Positions 53,098-62,431 of a DNA stretch of 64,000 nucleotides are shown here, piece after piece (position 1 is the first letter of the stretch; every line of letters starts with the position of its first letter). Origin of the DNA: Sterolibacterium sp. (GTDB taxonomy: Bacteria; Pseudomonadota; Gammaproteobacteria; Burkholderiales; Rhodocyclaceae). Both the position numbers and the translations under genes were made by a program. Under the pieces are notes generated by a model. It had not been told where the DNA came from and made no database searches. It saw nothing but the letters and a program-made list of their open reading frames with translations. The DNA is taken from positions 62,001 through 126,000 of the forward strand of contig JAQTOA010000007.1 in assembly GCA_028713555.1 (NCBI GenBank), written 5' to 3'.

Positions 53098-56000
53098 CTA
53101 CCGCTTTTCCTGGAAGCCGAAGGCGATGGCGGCCGGGTTTTCGGTCTTGCCCTCGGCCAGGGCTTTGGTGCCGGTGATGGTGCGGTTGATCTGCGCGCTG
53201 GGCAGGCCGAACAGGTCGCCCACGACATTGACCGACGCCTTGCGGAAGGCATCGTCGAACTCGCCCTGGTGCGCCTGTTTCGCCAAGCTCACGGTGTCGG
53301 CGATGAGGCGCAAACCGGCCGGCCCGGTGTAGTCGCGGCCCATGTCGTTGGCGCCGGACACGATCTTGGCCGCCTCGCCGAATTCGCGCACCACGACCAT
53401 GAGGCCCATCAGGTAGTCGATCTGGTTGGCCGCCAGCTTCTTGGCGATCTTCTCGGGGTCATCGTCGCCCGAGTCGCCCGGCGTGAAAGCGTTTTTGATG
53501 AAGTAGCCCAGCACGGCCGGCACCACGTAGAGCATGGCGTAGTCGACGGCCAGCTTCGCGCGCTTGGCCGGGGTGTCAGCGCTCATGGTCTTTTCCACGC
53601 CGACGTTCAAGGCCGTGTTCATGAAGGAATAGAAGACGGTGAAAAGCCGCTGCGCCGGGCCGCCGCGCTCGATGGCCGACAGGTCTTTGGTTTGCCCGCC
53701 GCCTTGGGTGTCGATGACGGCCTGGTCAGCCAGGGCGATGGCGCGGGCTTCCTCGTTGTCCCCGGCGATGGCCTTTTCATACGCCCCCCACCAGGTCGGC
53801 ACGTCGACCATTTGCTGACAGCGCATCATGAGGAAGTAGGCATAGCGCCCGACGAACTCGTTGAATGCGGTTTGGTCTTGCACCTGGTTGCGCAGTTCGT
53901 TCAATTCGCGGAAGCGGGTACGCGCCCGGTTTTCCATGAACGAGGACTTGCCCACCACGTCGCGGGTCAGGCCCAGCGGGTTAGCCAGGTACTTGGTCAC
54001 GCCGCGCGCTACCCAAGGTGCGCCCACGCGCACGATGGATTGCGTAATGCCGAGCGGCTGGATTAGCGCGCTCATGACATTGAAGCCCAGGCCGGCGGCA
54101 CTCACCCCTTGACGCAAACGCGAGAGGGCCAGATCCACCGCCGCGTCCGCGCCTTTCTCACCTTCGGCCACGTCCTGCACCCAGGTCTTGAATTGCTGCT
54201 TGGCTTCCGGGCCGTAGTGGTCGCGGATGGCCGCGTCGATGGTATGCGAGCGCAGCAGGCGGTTAGCGTCAATCAGCCATTCATGCCAGGCGAGGTCGTG
54301 GATTACGTCATTGACGCCCGAATACATGCCCGACAAGGTATAGAGCAGCGGCCGGCCTTGCACTTCCTCGGCGCGCGCCTTGGTGAAGCTGCGGCGCGTG
54401 GTGGCCGTGGTGTAGGCGCCCTGCAACTGGCGCTTGGCGCCTTCGGCGTCGGCGTGCTCTTCGGCGCGCTGGCTGGCGGCCGGGTCGTACTTGATGGGGT
54501 AATAGCCGCCGCGCATCGTGACCGTGGCACCGTCCGCCGTGGTCACGGCAAAGGGTTGCGGCTCGACCCACTCGGGCTCTTTGCCATAGACGCGGCGCTC
54601 TTTCTCGGCGATCTGCGGCCGGTAGCTTTCGAAGTGGTCCCACACGGCCTGCACCGCTGCCCATTCCTGAGCGGTCAGGGATTGCAGCACAGGGGTGAGC
54701 TGGGCCATGGTCCAACCTTCGCCGCCGAGTAGCCGCTGCAGGTTGCCCGCGTTGCCGGTATTCAGTGCGATGGCGAGGCGCGCCTCGCGGTTCAGGCTGC
54801 GGTTGATGCCGGGGAAAAATTGCCCCTTGCCGCCCATCCGGCCCAGCTTGAACACCGGGGCGAGGATTTCCGACAGCTTGCCCGTGGCCTCGGCGCGCAT
54901 TGTGGTTTCCTGGTCGCCGCGCTCGTTGGCGCTGCGCACGAAGTATTCCCACATGGGGCCGCCGTCCTTGCCGCCGTCCATGACACGCGCCCAGGTGGCC
55001 GCCTTGATATGGGACGCCCAAAAGCGCTTGAGTTCAAACAAGGCCCGGCCCATGTTCGTGGTCGGCGTGCGGGTGTCCGCCTCGCGGCCCTGGGCGTGTT
55101 CGTGAATGCTCGCGGCGATTTCGTCGCGCACGGCCTCGTAAGCGCGCTGGTCGGCTACCGTCAGCAGCTTGTGCTTCAAGCGGCCCAGGTGCTCGATCTG
55201 GCGCACGGTATCGACGAGGCCCCGGAATTCCTCGACCGTCAGATTCTTGTAAGACGTGCGGAATGCCTCGTTTTCCAGTTCGGGGGGAATGTCGGGCTCG
55301 AGCCCGGCTTCGCGCTGGGCCTTGATCCACTCGGCCAGGGCGGTGCGCTTGTCGACGGCCTTGTTGCTCTGCCCTTTGCGCAGGTCGAAGCGTTCCAGCA
55401 GGTTGCCGATCTGGTCGGCATAGTCGGCGTCCAGGGTCTTGATGTCGCCCTCGAACTTCTTGAGGTAGCGCAAGCCCTTATCGACTTCCTCCTGAGCGTC
55501 GTAGGCCGCGCGCGTGGCGTAACTCTGAATCAACTGGTTGCGCTTCTCGGCCGCTGCCGTGGCGAGTTCGCCCGCCTTGCTGGCCTTCTCGGCGGCCTTG
55601 GCCGCGCGCACTTCCGCGCTGGCGTACTGGCCCGGCTTGATGTCGCGCACCTTGAGGCGAGCAATCAGCGCGCTGGCGTATTCCTTGGCGGCGCTGGTCA
55701 GCACCTTGCGCTGGCCGGTGGCCTTCGCCAGGGCGTTGGCCTCGGTCGCCACGAAGCGGGCGCGGGCGTCGTTGTGGATGGCCTTGTCGGCGGCCTTCTC
55801 GATGGCTTCGGGGCTTGCCAGGTCGCCGTACCGTTCCAGCATGCGCACGTCGGTGAGCGCTTCGATTTCCGCGCTCGGGGTTTCAACCTCGGCCAGTTTG
55901 CGCACCAGTTCGTCGCCCGACGTGAAGCCGAACATTTCGGCCACAATGTCGGGATGCAGGCCGTTGCCCGCCGTCATCCGGCGCGCCTGTACCGCGTTGA

Positions 56001-59000
56001 TAACCTCGGCGGGCAGGCCCATGACCTTGAGTTCGCCCAGGTCAAAGCGCCCGGCGCCGAGCGCCTGGGGATTGACCACCTGGTCGCCGGCCCGCGTTTC
56101 CATGTCGGCGGCGTAGTCGTAGGCGATGGAGTATTGCGTGTTGCCGCGCAGTTCCTCGAAGAACTTGTCCTCAAGCTGGCGCAAGTCGTGTTTGCCGTGC
56201 TCGTCCAGGGTGAGGTAGCCATACTGCCCGAGCGCTTCGCCCATGGCGTCGATGGACAGCCCACCTTCCCGGCGCAGCACATGCTTGCCGAATGCCGGCA
56301 TGGGGATGCGCTCTTTCGGGTCGATGCCCCACTCTGACTGCACCGCCGCCCGATTCAGGCCGCCCAGCTTGGCGATGGCCGCGAACAGGGAATCCTGGGT
56401 TTCGTCGATGCTATCCGGGCTCGACGTGCGCTTGGCCGGCGGTGCGAACTTGTCGTCGGCGGTCAGCTTGCCGGTGAGGAATTGCCAGGCGCGATAGATA
56501 GGCTGGCTCATGACCTCGCGGCGCACTTCGATCTGCACATCGGCGCGCTGGGCCTTTGCTTCTTTCTGTAGCTGCTGGATGATGCGCCCACGCGCATTGT
56601 GCAGCCACCGCATGTCGCGCAGGCCGCGCGCCTGCAAATCCTCGATGGCCTCGGCGGTGGCATCCACGCCGAGCGCCTGGTAGGCGGCGAATTCCTCGGG
56701 CGTCATGCCGGCCTGTTCCGGCGAAGTGAACAGCGGCATCATGCTGCGGCCCTGTTCGGCCAGGGTGATCTGCTCGTTGGTAGCGAGCAGGCGGTCAAAC
56801 ACGCCCCGCACCTCGTCGGTGAGTTCGACGTTCAGCGCCTTCAATTCCCGATAGACCGACAGCAGCCAAGCGCGGAAGCGCTGGAACAGCCCTTGCAGTT
56901 CAATGCTGGGGGCCGTGCCCTCGAACAGGTACGCCTCGAAGCCGCGCGCGAACTGCTCGTGGTAGCTGCGCTTTTGCTCGAAGTCGAGGTTGTACCACTC
57001 GGCCAGGCTCTCAATGCCGAACCAGCGCAGCAGCGCGTCATTGTCGGCGAGGATCTGGCGCTCTCCCGGCTTGAGGGTATCCATGCCGAAAATCTCGGCT
57101 TCCTGCTGCAACTTGGCGGCGATGTCGGCCTGCACCTCAAGGAAGAAGTGGCCCGACTCATGCAGGAAGGTGGAGAGGTCGGCGTTCTTGAGCAGGGTAA
57201 TCGAGAGCGTGGCGGGGTTGAAGCTGCCGCGCGCCGCCTGGTTCAGCAGGTGCAAGTTGATATCGCCGCCGTCCGGCTCTATACTCTGGTTGAAGGCATC
57301 CCCCTCGGGGCTACCCCCGGATTTGTGATCCGGTGCGGTGCGGCTCTGCTGGTCGGGTGCCTTTTCTTCTACGGGGTTGTGGTTGTAGTACAGGTGCCCC
57401 TTGTCATCCTCGCGGATGGTCACCCCGACTTCCTGCGGCTTGCCGTTGATTTCCACCATGGCGGTGAGCCAGTGATACGCCTTCACGTTCGGCTCGCGCG
57501 CCAGGTCGATAGGCTGGGTTTCGCGCTTGAACTCCCCGTTGGCGATAACCTCGCGCAGTACCGCGAACAGGCGGATTTTGTCCGGGTTGGCCGACGTGCT
57601 GAACGCCTTGCCGGCATCGCGGAATTGAACCTCGCGGCCCGACACGGCGTTGACGACCGCCTTGCCTTTCAGGTTGTCCGCATACCACTTGCGCGCGGCC
57701 GTGCGCAGCGTCTTGATGTCGGAATCGCGCGGCGCGATTTCCTCGCCGGTAATCCGACCTACAATAGCGCTCGAAGGGCGGGTAGCCGGCGAGCCATCCG
57801 GCTGCGCTTCAATGCTCGTGTCTGTCCTCGGAGCGTTGCCGTCCTTCACCTGGTCGAACTGCTGGCCGTCGATGCGCTCGGCGCCGACCTTGAGCGGGTA
57901 GCGCTTGAACAGTTCCTCGGGCGTGGTGCCGACCTTGGCCGCCGTGACCGCGTAGAAATTGCCGACCATGGCGGAATAGGCGTCATTCACCGGCCCGGTG
58001 AAGCGCGCGGCCGTGTCGAGTTGGGTCTTGACCTCGGCGCGCACCGCCTCGGCGGATGCCTTGAAGGTGTCGTCGCCCTGCTTTTCGGCCAGGGTGCGCT
58101 CGACTTCCGCCTGCAATTCCTCGGCGTGGCTTTGCATGAATTCCTGCGCCTCGGCCCGGCTGAATCCCTCGGGCTCCACCTTGAGGTGATCGAGCAGGCT
58201 TTGCGCGTACTCGGTGGGCGCGATGCGCGCGGCGTATTCCTCGACCGGGATAGCGATCTGGCCGCCCGTTTGCAGGGCTTCGCCCAACTGCGCGGCCACG
58301 GCCGGCGACACGGCAGCCACCTGTTCGGCCACGCCGGACTGCATGAGGGTTTGCGCGTTGATGAACACCTGCTGCACCGGGCCGGCCTCGGCCGCTTGCG
58401 CGACAAACTGCTCGAAGGTTTCCGGGTCGCGGGCGACGAGCTTGTCGGCGGCCGCCAGCTTGTTGAGGTTGTCGAGGAATTCCGCGCCCTTCTGCGCGCG
58501 CTGGGCGCCTTCCATGGCGTGCCGATAGTTGGCCGGCACCTCAACAATGGCGGTCGGCATTTCGGCGATGGCTTCCATGAGGATGTCGCCCGGCTTGTAC
58601 TCGCCCGTTGCCAGTTGCGCCCCGGCCTCGCCGGCTGCACCGCCCCCGGCCTGCAATCCGAGTTCGCCGGCCGCGCGGCCGCCGACGCTGGCGACGGTCG
58701 GTTTGGCGCCGGCCAGCAGTTTGCCCGCCAGGCCAGCGGTCAGGGCGTCGAAAATCGCCACCGGAATGCCGCGCTTGAGGGCCTTGTCGCGGGCCGCTGC
58801 CATGAGTTCGGGGTTGTTCAGCGCGGCGCGAATCGACAGCGCGTCGGTGCCGTTCACGCCCTTCTCGTCCATCACGTCTTGCAGGGTGTTGCTGTATTCC
58901 ACGGCGAAGCTGCCCAGGCCGGCGCCCGTCGCAGTGCCACCAGGGCCGAACACGGAACCGCCCGCCGCGCCGACGAGGGCCGGCGTGCTGGCGCCGAGCG

Positions 59001-59643
59001 ATTGCAGCGTGGTTTCCAGCACTGCGCGCGGGTTGGTGCGAATCGCGGTGAAGGCGTCGCCCATGCTTTGCGCGCTGCTGATGTCCTGCATGCCCTTGGC
59101 GATGTCCTCGGGCACCGGATAGCGCTCGACCTCGCGTTGCTGCTGGGCCAGGCGCACGGCCAGTTCGATGGATGGGTCGTAGCTGATGCCGTGCGCTGCG
59201 GCTGCTGCCGCTTGCTGGCGTTCCAGGCCCTTGAAGATCCCCATCTGGTCGAACAGCAGGGTCAGGCCCCGGCGCCCTTGCGCGAGGCCACGCTGCACCG
59301 GCTCGGTGATATTGCCCAAGAAGCTGCGCTCGATGGCCGTCATGCTGGGCAGGTTGTCGTGGGCCACCTTGGCGCGCTCAACGTCGGACAGCAGTGCGGC
59401 CGTGGCCGGCGAGGTTTTCGCCAGGGTGTCGAAGTCGATGGTTCCCACCGCGTCTTGGCGCGCCATTTCCTTGGGCATGTTCAGGACGGTGTCCACGGGC
59501 ACGCCCGTGCGCCGGGCGACACGCTGCGCCTCGGCGTAGGCGTCGGGGTTGGTGTCGGCTGCAACAGAAAACCCGACGCGGGCGGCTTGCCCTTGGTCGG
59601 GTTGCATGGCAGCGGCTACGGCGGCGTCGAATTCGTTGCTCAT
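53098..59643 (-). CDS. Giant phage polyvalent protein (BECR-type nuclease, zincin-like peptidase, LPD domains)
   Basis: 2181 residues, the largest gene here. An N-terminal helical region with alanine-rich hydrophobic segments is followed by a BECR/LPD3-like segment at about 650-760 (KIRLFAVLREVIANGEFK, PNVKAYHWLTAMVEINGK, VTIREDDKGHLYYNH). A zincin-like site HESGH lies at about 826-834 with a candidate third ligand in FEAYLFEG (about 900). Long helical regions and a C-terminal LPD38-like part with hydrophobic helices (about 1850-2100, VFYSFMNTALNVG) follow. Polyvalent proteins are packaged and injected with phage DNA to act in the new host; this one also occupies the position of podovirus ejection proteins. 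Domain names are by pattern recall, not search. Confidence 0.8.
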   Translation of the reverse strand: MSNEFDAAVAAAMQPDQGQAARVGFSVAADTNPDAYAEAQRVARRTGVPVDTVLNMPKEMARQDAVGTIDFDTLAKTSPATAALLSDVERAKVAHDNLPSMTAIERSFLGNITEPVQRGLAQGRRGLTLLFDQMGIFKGLERQQAAAAAAHGISYDPSIELAVRLAQQQREVERYPVPEDIAKGMQDISSAQSMGDAFTAIRTNPRAVLETTLQSLGASTPALVGAAGGSVFGPGGTATGAGLGSFAVEYSNTLQDVMDEKGVNGTDALSIRAALNNPELMAAARDKALKRGIPVAIFDALTAGLAGKLLAGAKPTVASVGGRAAGELGLQAGGGAAGEAGAQLATGEYKPGDILMEAIAEMPTAIVEVPANYRHAMEGAQRAQKGAEFLDNLNKLAAADKLVARDPETFEQFVAQAAEAGPVQQVFINAQTLMQSGVAEQVAAVSPAVAAQLGEALQTGGQIAIPVEEYAARIAPTEYAQSLLDHLKVEPEGFSRAEAQEFMQSHAEELQAEVERTLAEKQGDDTFKASAEAVRAEVKTQLDTAARFTGPVNDAYSAMVGNFYAVTAAKVGTTPEELFKRYPLKVGAERIDGQQFDQVKDGNAPRTDTSIEAQPDGSPATRPSSAIVGRITGEEIAPRDSDIKTLRTAARKWYADNLKGKAVVNAVSGREVQFRDAGKAFSTSANPDKIRLFAVLREVIANGEFKRETQPIDLAREPNVKAYHWLTAMVEINGKPQEVGVTIREDDKGHLYYNHNPVEEKAPDQQSRTAPDHKSGGSPEGDAFNQSIEPDGGDINLHLLNQAARGSFNPATLSITLLKNADLSTFLHESGHFFLEVQADIAAKLQQEAEIFGMDTLKPGERQILADNDALLRWFGIESLAEWYNLDFEQKRSYHEQFARGFEAYLFEGTAPSIELQGLFQRFRAWLLSVYRELKALNVELTDEVRGVFDRLLATNEQITLAEQGRSMMPLFTSPEQAGMTPEEFAAYQALGVDATAEAIEDLQARGLRDMRWLHNARGRIIQQLQKEAKAQRADVQIEVRREVMSQPIYRAWQFLTGKLTADDKFAPPAKRTSSPDSIDETQDSLFAAIAKLGGLNRAAVQSEWGIDPKERIPMPAFGKHVLRREGGLSIDAMGEALGQYGYLTLDEHGKHDLRQLEDKFFEELRGNTQYSIAYDYAADMETRAGDQVVNPQALGAGRFDLGELKVMGLPAEVINAVQARRMTAGNGLHPDIVAEMFGFTSGDELVRKLAEVETPSAEIEALTDVRMLERYGDLASPEAIEKAADKAIHNDARARFVATEANALAKATGQRKVLTSAAKEYASALIARLKVRDIKPGQYASAEVRAAKAAEKASKAGELATAAAEKRNQLIQSYATRAAYDAQEEVDKGLRYLKKFEGDIKTLDADYADQIGNLLERFDLRKGQSNKAVDKRTALAEWIKAQREAGLEPDIPPELENEAFRTSYKNLTVEEFRGLVDTVRQIEHLGRLKHKLLTVADQRAYEAVRDEIAASIHEHAQGREADTRTPTTNMGRALFELKRFWASHIKAATWARVMDGGKDGGPMWEYFVRSANERGDQETTMRAEATGKLSEILAPVFKLGRMGGKGQFFPGINRSLNREARLAIALNTGNAGNLQRLLGGEGWTMAQLTPVLQSLTAQEWAAVQAVWDHFESYRPQIAEKERRVYGKEPEWVEPQPFAVTTADGATVTMRGGYYPIKYDPAASQRAEEHADAEGAKRQLQGAYTTATTRRSFTKARAEEVQGRPLLYTLSGMYSGVNDVIHDLAWHEWLIDANRLLRSHTIDAAIRDHYGPEAKQQFKTWVQDVAEGEKGADAAVDLALSRLRQGVSAAGLGFNVMSALIQPLGITQSIVRVGAPWVARGVTKYLANPLGLTRDVVGKSSFMENRARTRFRELNELRNQVQDQTAFNEFVGRYAYFLMMRCQQMVDVPTWWGAYEKAIAGDNEEARAIALADQAVIDTQGGGQTKDLSAIERGGPAQRLFTVFYSFMNTALNVGVEKTMSADTPAKRAKLAVDYAMLYVVPAVLGYFIKNAFTPGDSGDDDPEKIAKKLAANQIDYLMGLMVVVREFGEAAKIVSGANDMGRDYTGPAGLRLIADTVSLAKQAHQGEFDDAFRKASVNVVGDLFGLPSAQINRTITGTKALAEGKTENPAAIAFGFQEKR

Positions 59644-61808
59644 TTACGGGCGACCTTCATGTTCCAGTAAGCGTTGAGGATTTGCGCGTCGGTCGGGTTA
59701 TCGATGCCTTGGCGCTTGAATGCGGCCTTGATGCCGTCCTTGGTCGTGCCGTCGATGTCGCCCACCTTCATGGTGAGCATCGGGCCGGACGACGTGGAGA
59801 ACCAGCCCCGGAACGTGGCGTTCTTGGCGAACAGCGCATCGAGGTGCTGCGACACTTCCGCATCGGTGAATTTCTTGCCGGCCTCGCGCTGGGCGGCCGT
59901 GAAGTATTGGTCGACGAAGCGACGGATGGCGCCAATGCGGGCCGAATCGCTGCCGCCGTCGTCCTTGGGTGTCGGGTCGATTTGCAGCATACGCAGGCGC
60001 TCATCGAGCGACTGCTTGATGGCCGGGGTGTTCAGGTCGCCCGGCCCGTTGCTGCCCGTGGTGGCCCCGGTGCGCTTGGCCCGTTCAGCGGAAAAATGCT
60101 TGAAGTCGGACTCGGACAATTCGCGGCGCAGTGCGAAGAACTCGTTGTCGCTCATGCGCGCCAGTTGCTCGGGGTTGTTGGTCAGCTTGTTGTAAAGCCA
60201 CAGGCTCGTGGTGTCGTCGCCCTTGGCGATCTTCTGCGCGAAGCCGATCAGGTTATCCACTTCCTTGGGCGGCACGGCGGCGCGGATTGCCACCGGCAGG
60301 TCAGACCAGCGGCCGCCGTTCTCGATGATGCCGCGCATGGCCGTGGTCACGGATTCTTCCTCGCGTTGCTTGATGGCCTTGGTTTGTTCCTCGAAGCGCC
60401 GGCTGGCTTCTTCGCGCGCCACCTTGTAGCGGGCCGGGTTGTTCGCCAGGCGCGGGTCGGCGCGCAGTTGGTCGTCGATTTCCTGGAAGGTCGCACGCTG
60501 CGGTTGGCCCTGGCCGGACTCGAACGCCCGCATGTTCTTGGCGACGTAGTCCTTGGTTTCCTGCGGCATGTAATCCAGCCAGGTGCGCCCCGCTGCCGGG
60601 TCGTTCTTTGCCAGCTTCATGGACTGCTCGGCCTTCTTCACGGCGTCGGCCAGGCGGCCGGGGCCGGCGTTGTAGGCGGCGTAGGCTTTGGCGAGGTCGC
60701 CGCCGTTCTCCTGTAGCTGCTTCTGGAAGTAGGCGAGCCCCAGGGCCTTGTTGTAGGCCGGGTCGTTCTTGTAGCGGTTTTCGTCCCACGGCAGGCCGGC
60801 CAGCTTGGCGGCCTCGGGCGCGGTGTCGGGCATGACCTGGGCGATGCCGATGGCACCCTTGGGCGAGGTCAGCGGCTTGCCGTCCGCGCCGAACTGGCGG
60901 CCGTTCGATTCGGTGCCGACCGCGATGTTGAAAGCGCGCTCGGCTTCGCCCACCTGAATGCGGGGCTGCATGCGCCCGATGACTTCGCCGGCAGCAGCGA
61001 CCCCCACCTGGGCGTCCATGGCCTTGGTCACGTGCCCGCGCACGGTGAGGATGTCGTCGGCGTCCATTTGCCCGGAATACTTGCGCAGGTAGGCGTCGGC
61101 GTAGGCCGGGTCGTTCTGTTCCAGCGCCGACAGCAGCGCAACCTTGTGCGCGTTGCTGGTCAGCTTGCGCGCCTGGGCTTCCTGCCACTCGGCCGACTTG
61201 CCGAGCAGTTGGGCCTGCCGGTAGGTTTCCGCGCGGATGCGCTCGACGGCGGAATTCACCGTGTCGGGGTTCTGCCAGTTCAGGCCGATTTCGCGCAGGG
61301 CCGTGCTTTGGATGCCTTCGGAAGTCGAAAGCGCGTAGGTCTTGAATTCCTGGGCCTCGTGCTGGATGGCGTTGCCGCGCATCGCGGTGAGGATGTCGTT
61401 CGAGCGCAGCGCGAAGGCTTGCCGCTGGGCGTCGTTGCCCAGGCTGCCGGCGATGTCGTCGATGTTGCGCTTGAGGATGTCGCTGTACTCGTCGGCCAGG
61501 GGTTTGCCGTCCGGCCGTTCCAGGGCGTTGATGCCTTTCAGGTTGGTGAAGCCGGCGTCCTTGTCGTAGGTCAGGCGCAGCGCGGCTTCCTTGGCCTTGT
61601 TCAGGGCATCGTCGACGCGCAACTGGTTGGCCTGCTGCTGCATGTCGAGGGCCACCTGGCCGAGCCCCTGGCCCCCGGCCATCATCGCGCGGCCCATTTG
61701 CTGCGCCTGCTGCCCGGCCACGTCCGGCATTTCCGGCATGGTCATGCGGGTTTGCGGCAGCGTGTTGGGCGTGGCTTGGAAACTATCGTAGGTCGGAACG
61801 CGCGGCAT
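59640..61808 (-). CDS. Phage internal virion protein with lytic transglycosylase domain
   Basis: 722 residues. A helical N-terminal half is followed by a soluble lytic transglycosylase (SLT) domain at about 285-415, with catalytic Glu in AVGTESNGRQF and the motifs KGAIGIAQVMPDTAPEAAKLA and AKAYAAYNAGPGRLADAV. The C-terminal part is helical and charged. It opens the peptidoglycan during DNA ejection, as T7 gp16 does. Its stop overlaps the start of the polyvalent protein (ATGA), and it starts 3 nt after the preceding small core protein gene. Confidence 0.88.
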   Translation of the reverse strand: MPRVPTYDSFQATPNTLPQTRMTMPEMPDVAGQQAQQMGRAMMAGGQGLGQVALDMQQQANQLRVDDALNKAKEAALRLTYDKDAGFTNLKGINALERPDGKPLADEYSDILKRNIDDIAGSLGNDAQRQAFALRSNDILTAMRGNAIQHEAQEFKTYALSTSEGIQSTALREIGLNWQNPDTVNSAVERIRAETYRQAQLLGKSAEWQEAQARKLTSNAHKVALLSALEQNDPAYADAYLRKYSGQMDADDILTVRGHVTKAMDAQVGVAAAGEVIGRMQPRIQVGEAERAFNIAVGTESNGRQFGADGKPLTSPKGAIGIAQVMPDTAPEAAKLAGLPWDENRYKNDPAYNKALGLAYFQKQLQENGGDLAKAYAAYNAGPGRLADAVKKAEQSMKLAKNDPAAGRTWLDYMPQETKDYVAKNMRAFESGQGQPQRATFQEIDDQLRADPRLANNPARYKVAREEASRRFEEQTKAIKQREEESVTTAMRGIIENGGRWSDLPVAIRAAVPPKEVDNLIGFAQKIAKGDDTTSLWLYNKLTNNPEQLARMSDNEFFALRRELSESDFKHFSAERAKRTGATTGSNGPGDLNTPAIKQSLDERLRMLQIDPTPKDDGGSDSARIGAIRRFVDQYFTAAQREAGKKFTDAEVSQHLDALFAKNATFRGWFSTSSGPMLTMKVGDIDGTTKDGIKAAFKRQGIDNPTDAQILNAYWNMKVARK

Positions 61809-61811
61809 GCT

Positions 61812-62369
61812 TTACCCCAATTCGAACATGGTGCCTTTCAAGGCCCCGGACTTGTTGAGCGAGTACCAGGAACCGGCCACGCTGCCAGCGCTGCCCAGCA
61901 GGGAACCGGCCGCCGAACCGAAGGGGTTGATGGCCCCGGCCGTCGCGCGCTTGGTCAGGGCCTCGTTCTCGAAATTCACCGCCTGGGTGCGATAGCCCCA
62001 CGCGCTGCGCACCGCGTTGGCGGTCAGCGTGTTGGCGTCGATTTCCTTCATGATGTCGGTCGAGGCTTGGATCTCGGCCGCATTGCCGACGCCCAGGTCG
62101 ATGCCGTTGGCGGCCATGGCCGCGCGCTGGCTGCTCTTGAGTTGCCCCGCCTTGAGGGTAAGCGCCCCGACTTGCTGCTGGCCCTGGTTGAGGGCCGACT
62201 GCGCGCCGAGTTCGGCGATGCGTGCGTTGACGTCGGCGACGGCCGCCTGCCCCTTGAGCGTGGCTTTTTGCGTGGCCGCGCTGAAATAGCTGCCGACTGC
62301 GGACGTGACCCCGCCGCCGATCTGACCGATAAGCGACGCGGTGGCAAGCTGGCTAGAGGTGAATCCCAT
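61812..62369 (-). CDS. Phage internal virion/core protein (T7 gp14-like)
   Basis: 185 residues from the ATG at 62369, which has GGAG 8 nt upstream; a longer frame to 62669 only shadows the neighbour. Alternating Ala/Gly-rich hydrophobic segments at both ends (ATASLIGQIGGGVTSAVG and SAAGSLLGSAGSVAGSWY) flank a central coiled-coil-like part (VADVNARIAELGAQSALNQG, ALTLKAGQLKSSQRAAMAA). The arrangement and position before the transglycosylase fit a small ejection protein of gp14 type. Assignment is by context. Confidence 0.75.
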   Translation of the reverse strand: MGFTSSQLATASLIGQIGGGVTSAVGSYFSAATQKATLKGQAAVADVNARIAELGAQSALNQGQQQVGALTLKAGQLKSSQRAAMAANGIDLGVGNAAEIQASTDIMKEIDANTLTANAVRSAWGYRTQAVNFENEALTKRATAGAINPFGSAAGSLLGSAGSVAGSWYSLNKSGALKGTMFELG

Positions 62370-62431
62370 GCGCGATACTCCGAAGGAATGGCCCCAAGGT
62401 AATGCAGCGATTTGCGGCCACGTGCACGCCG

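Noticed and set aside
56599-59670. 1023-codon open frame antisense to the polyvalent protein gene
   Set aside because: Arg/Val/Gly-rich low-complexity product, no domain, no ribosome binding site, and fully covered by a well supported phage gene.
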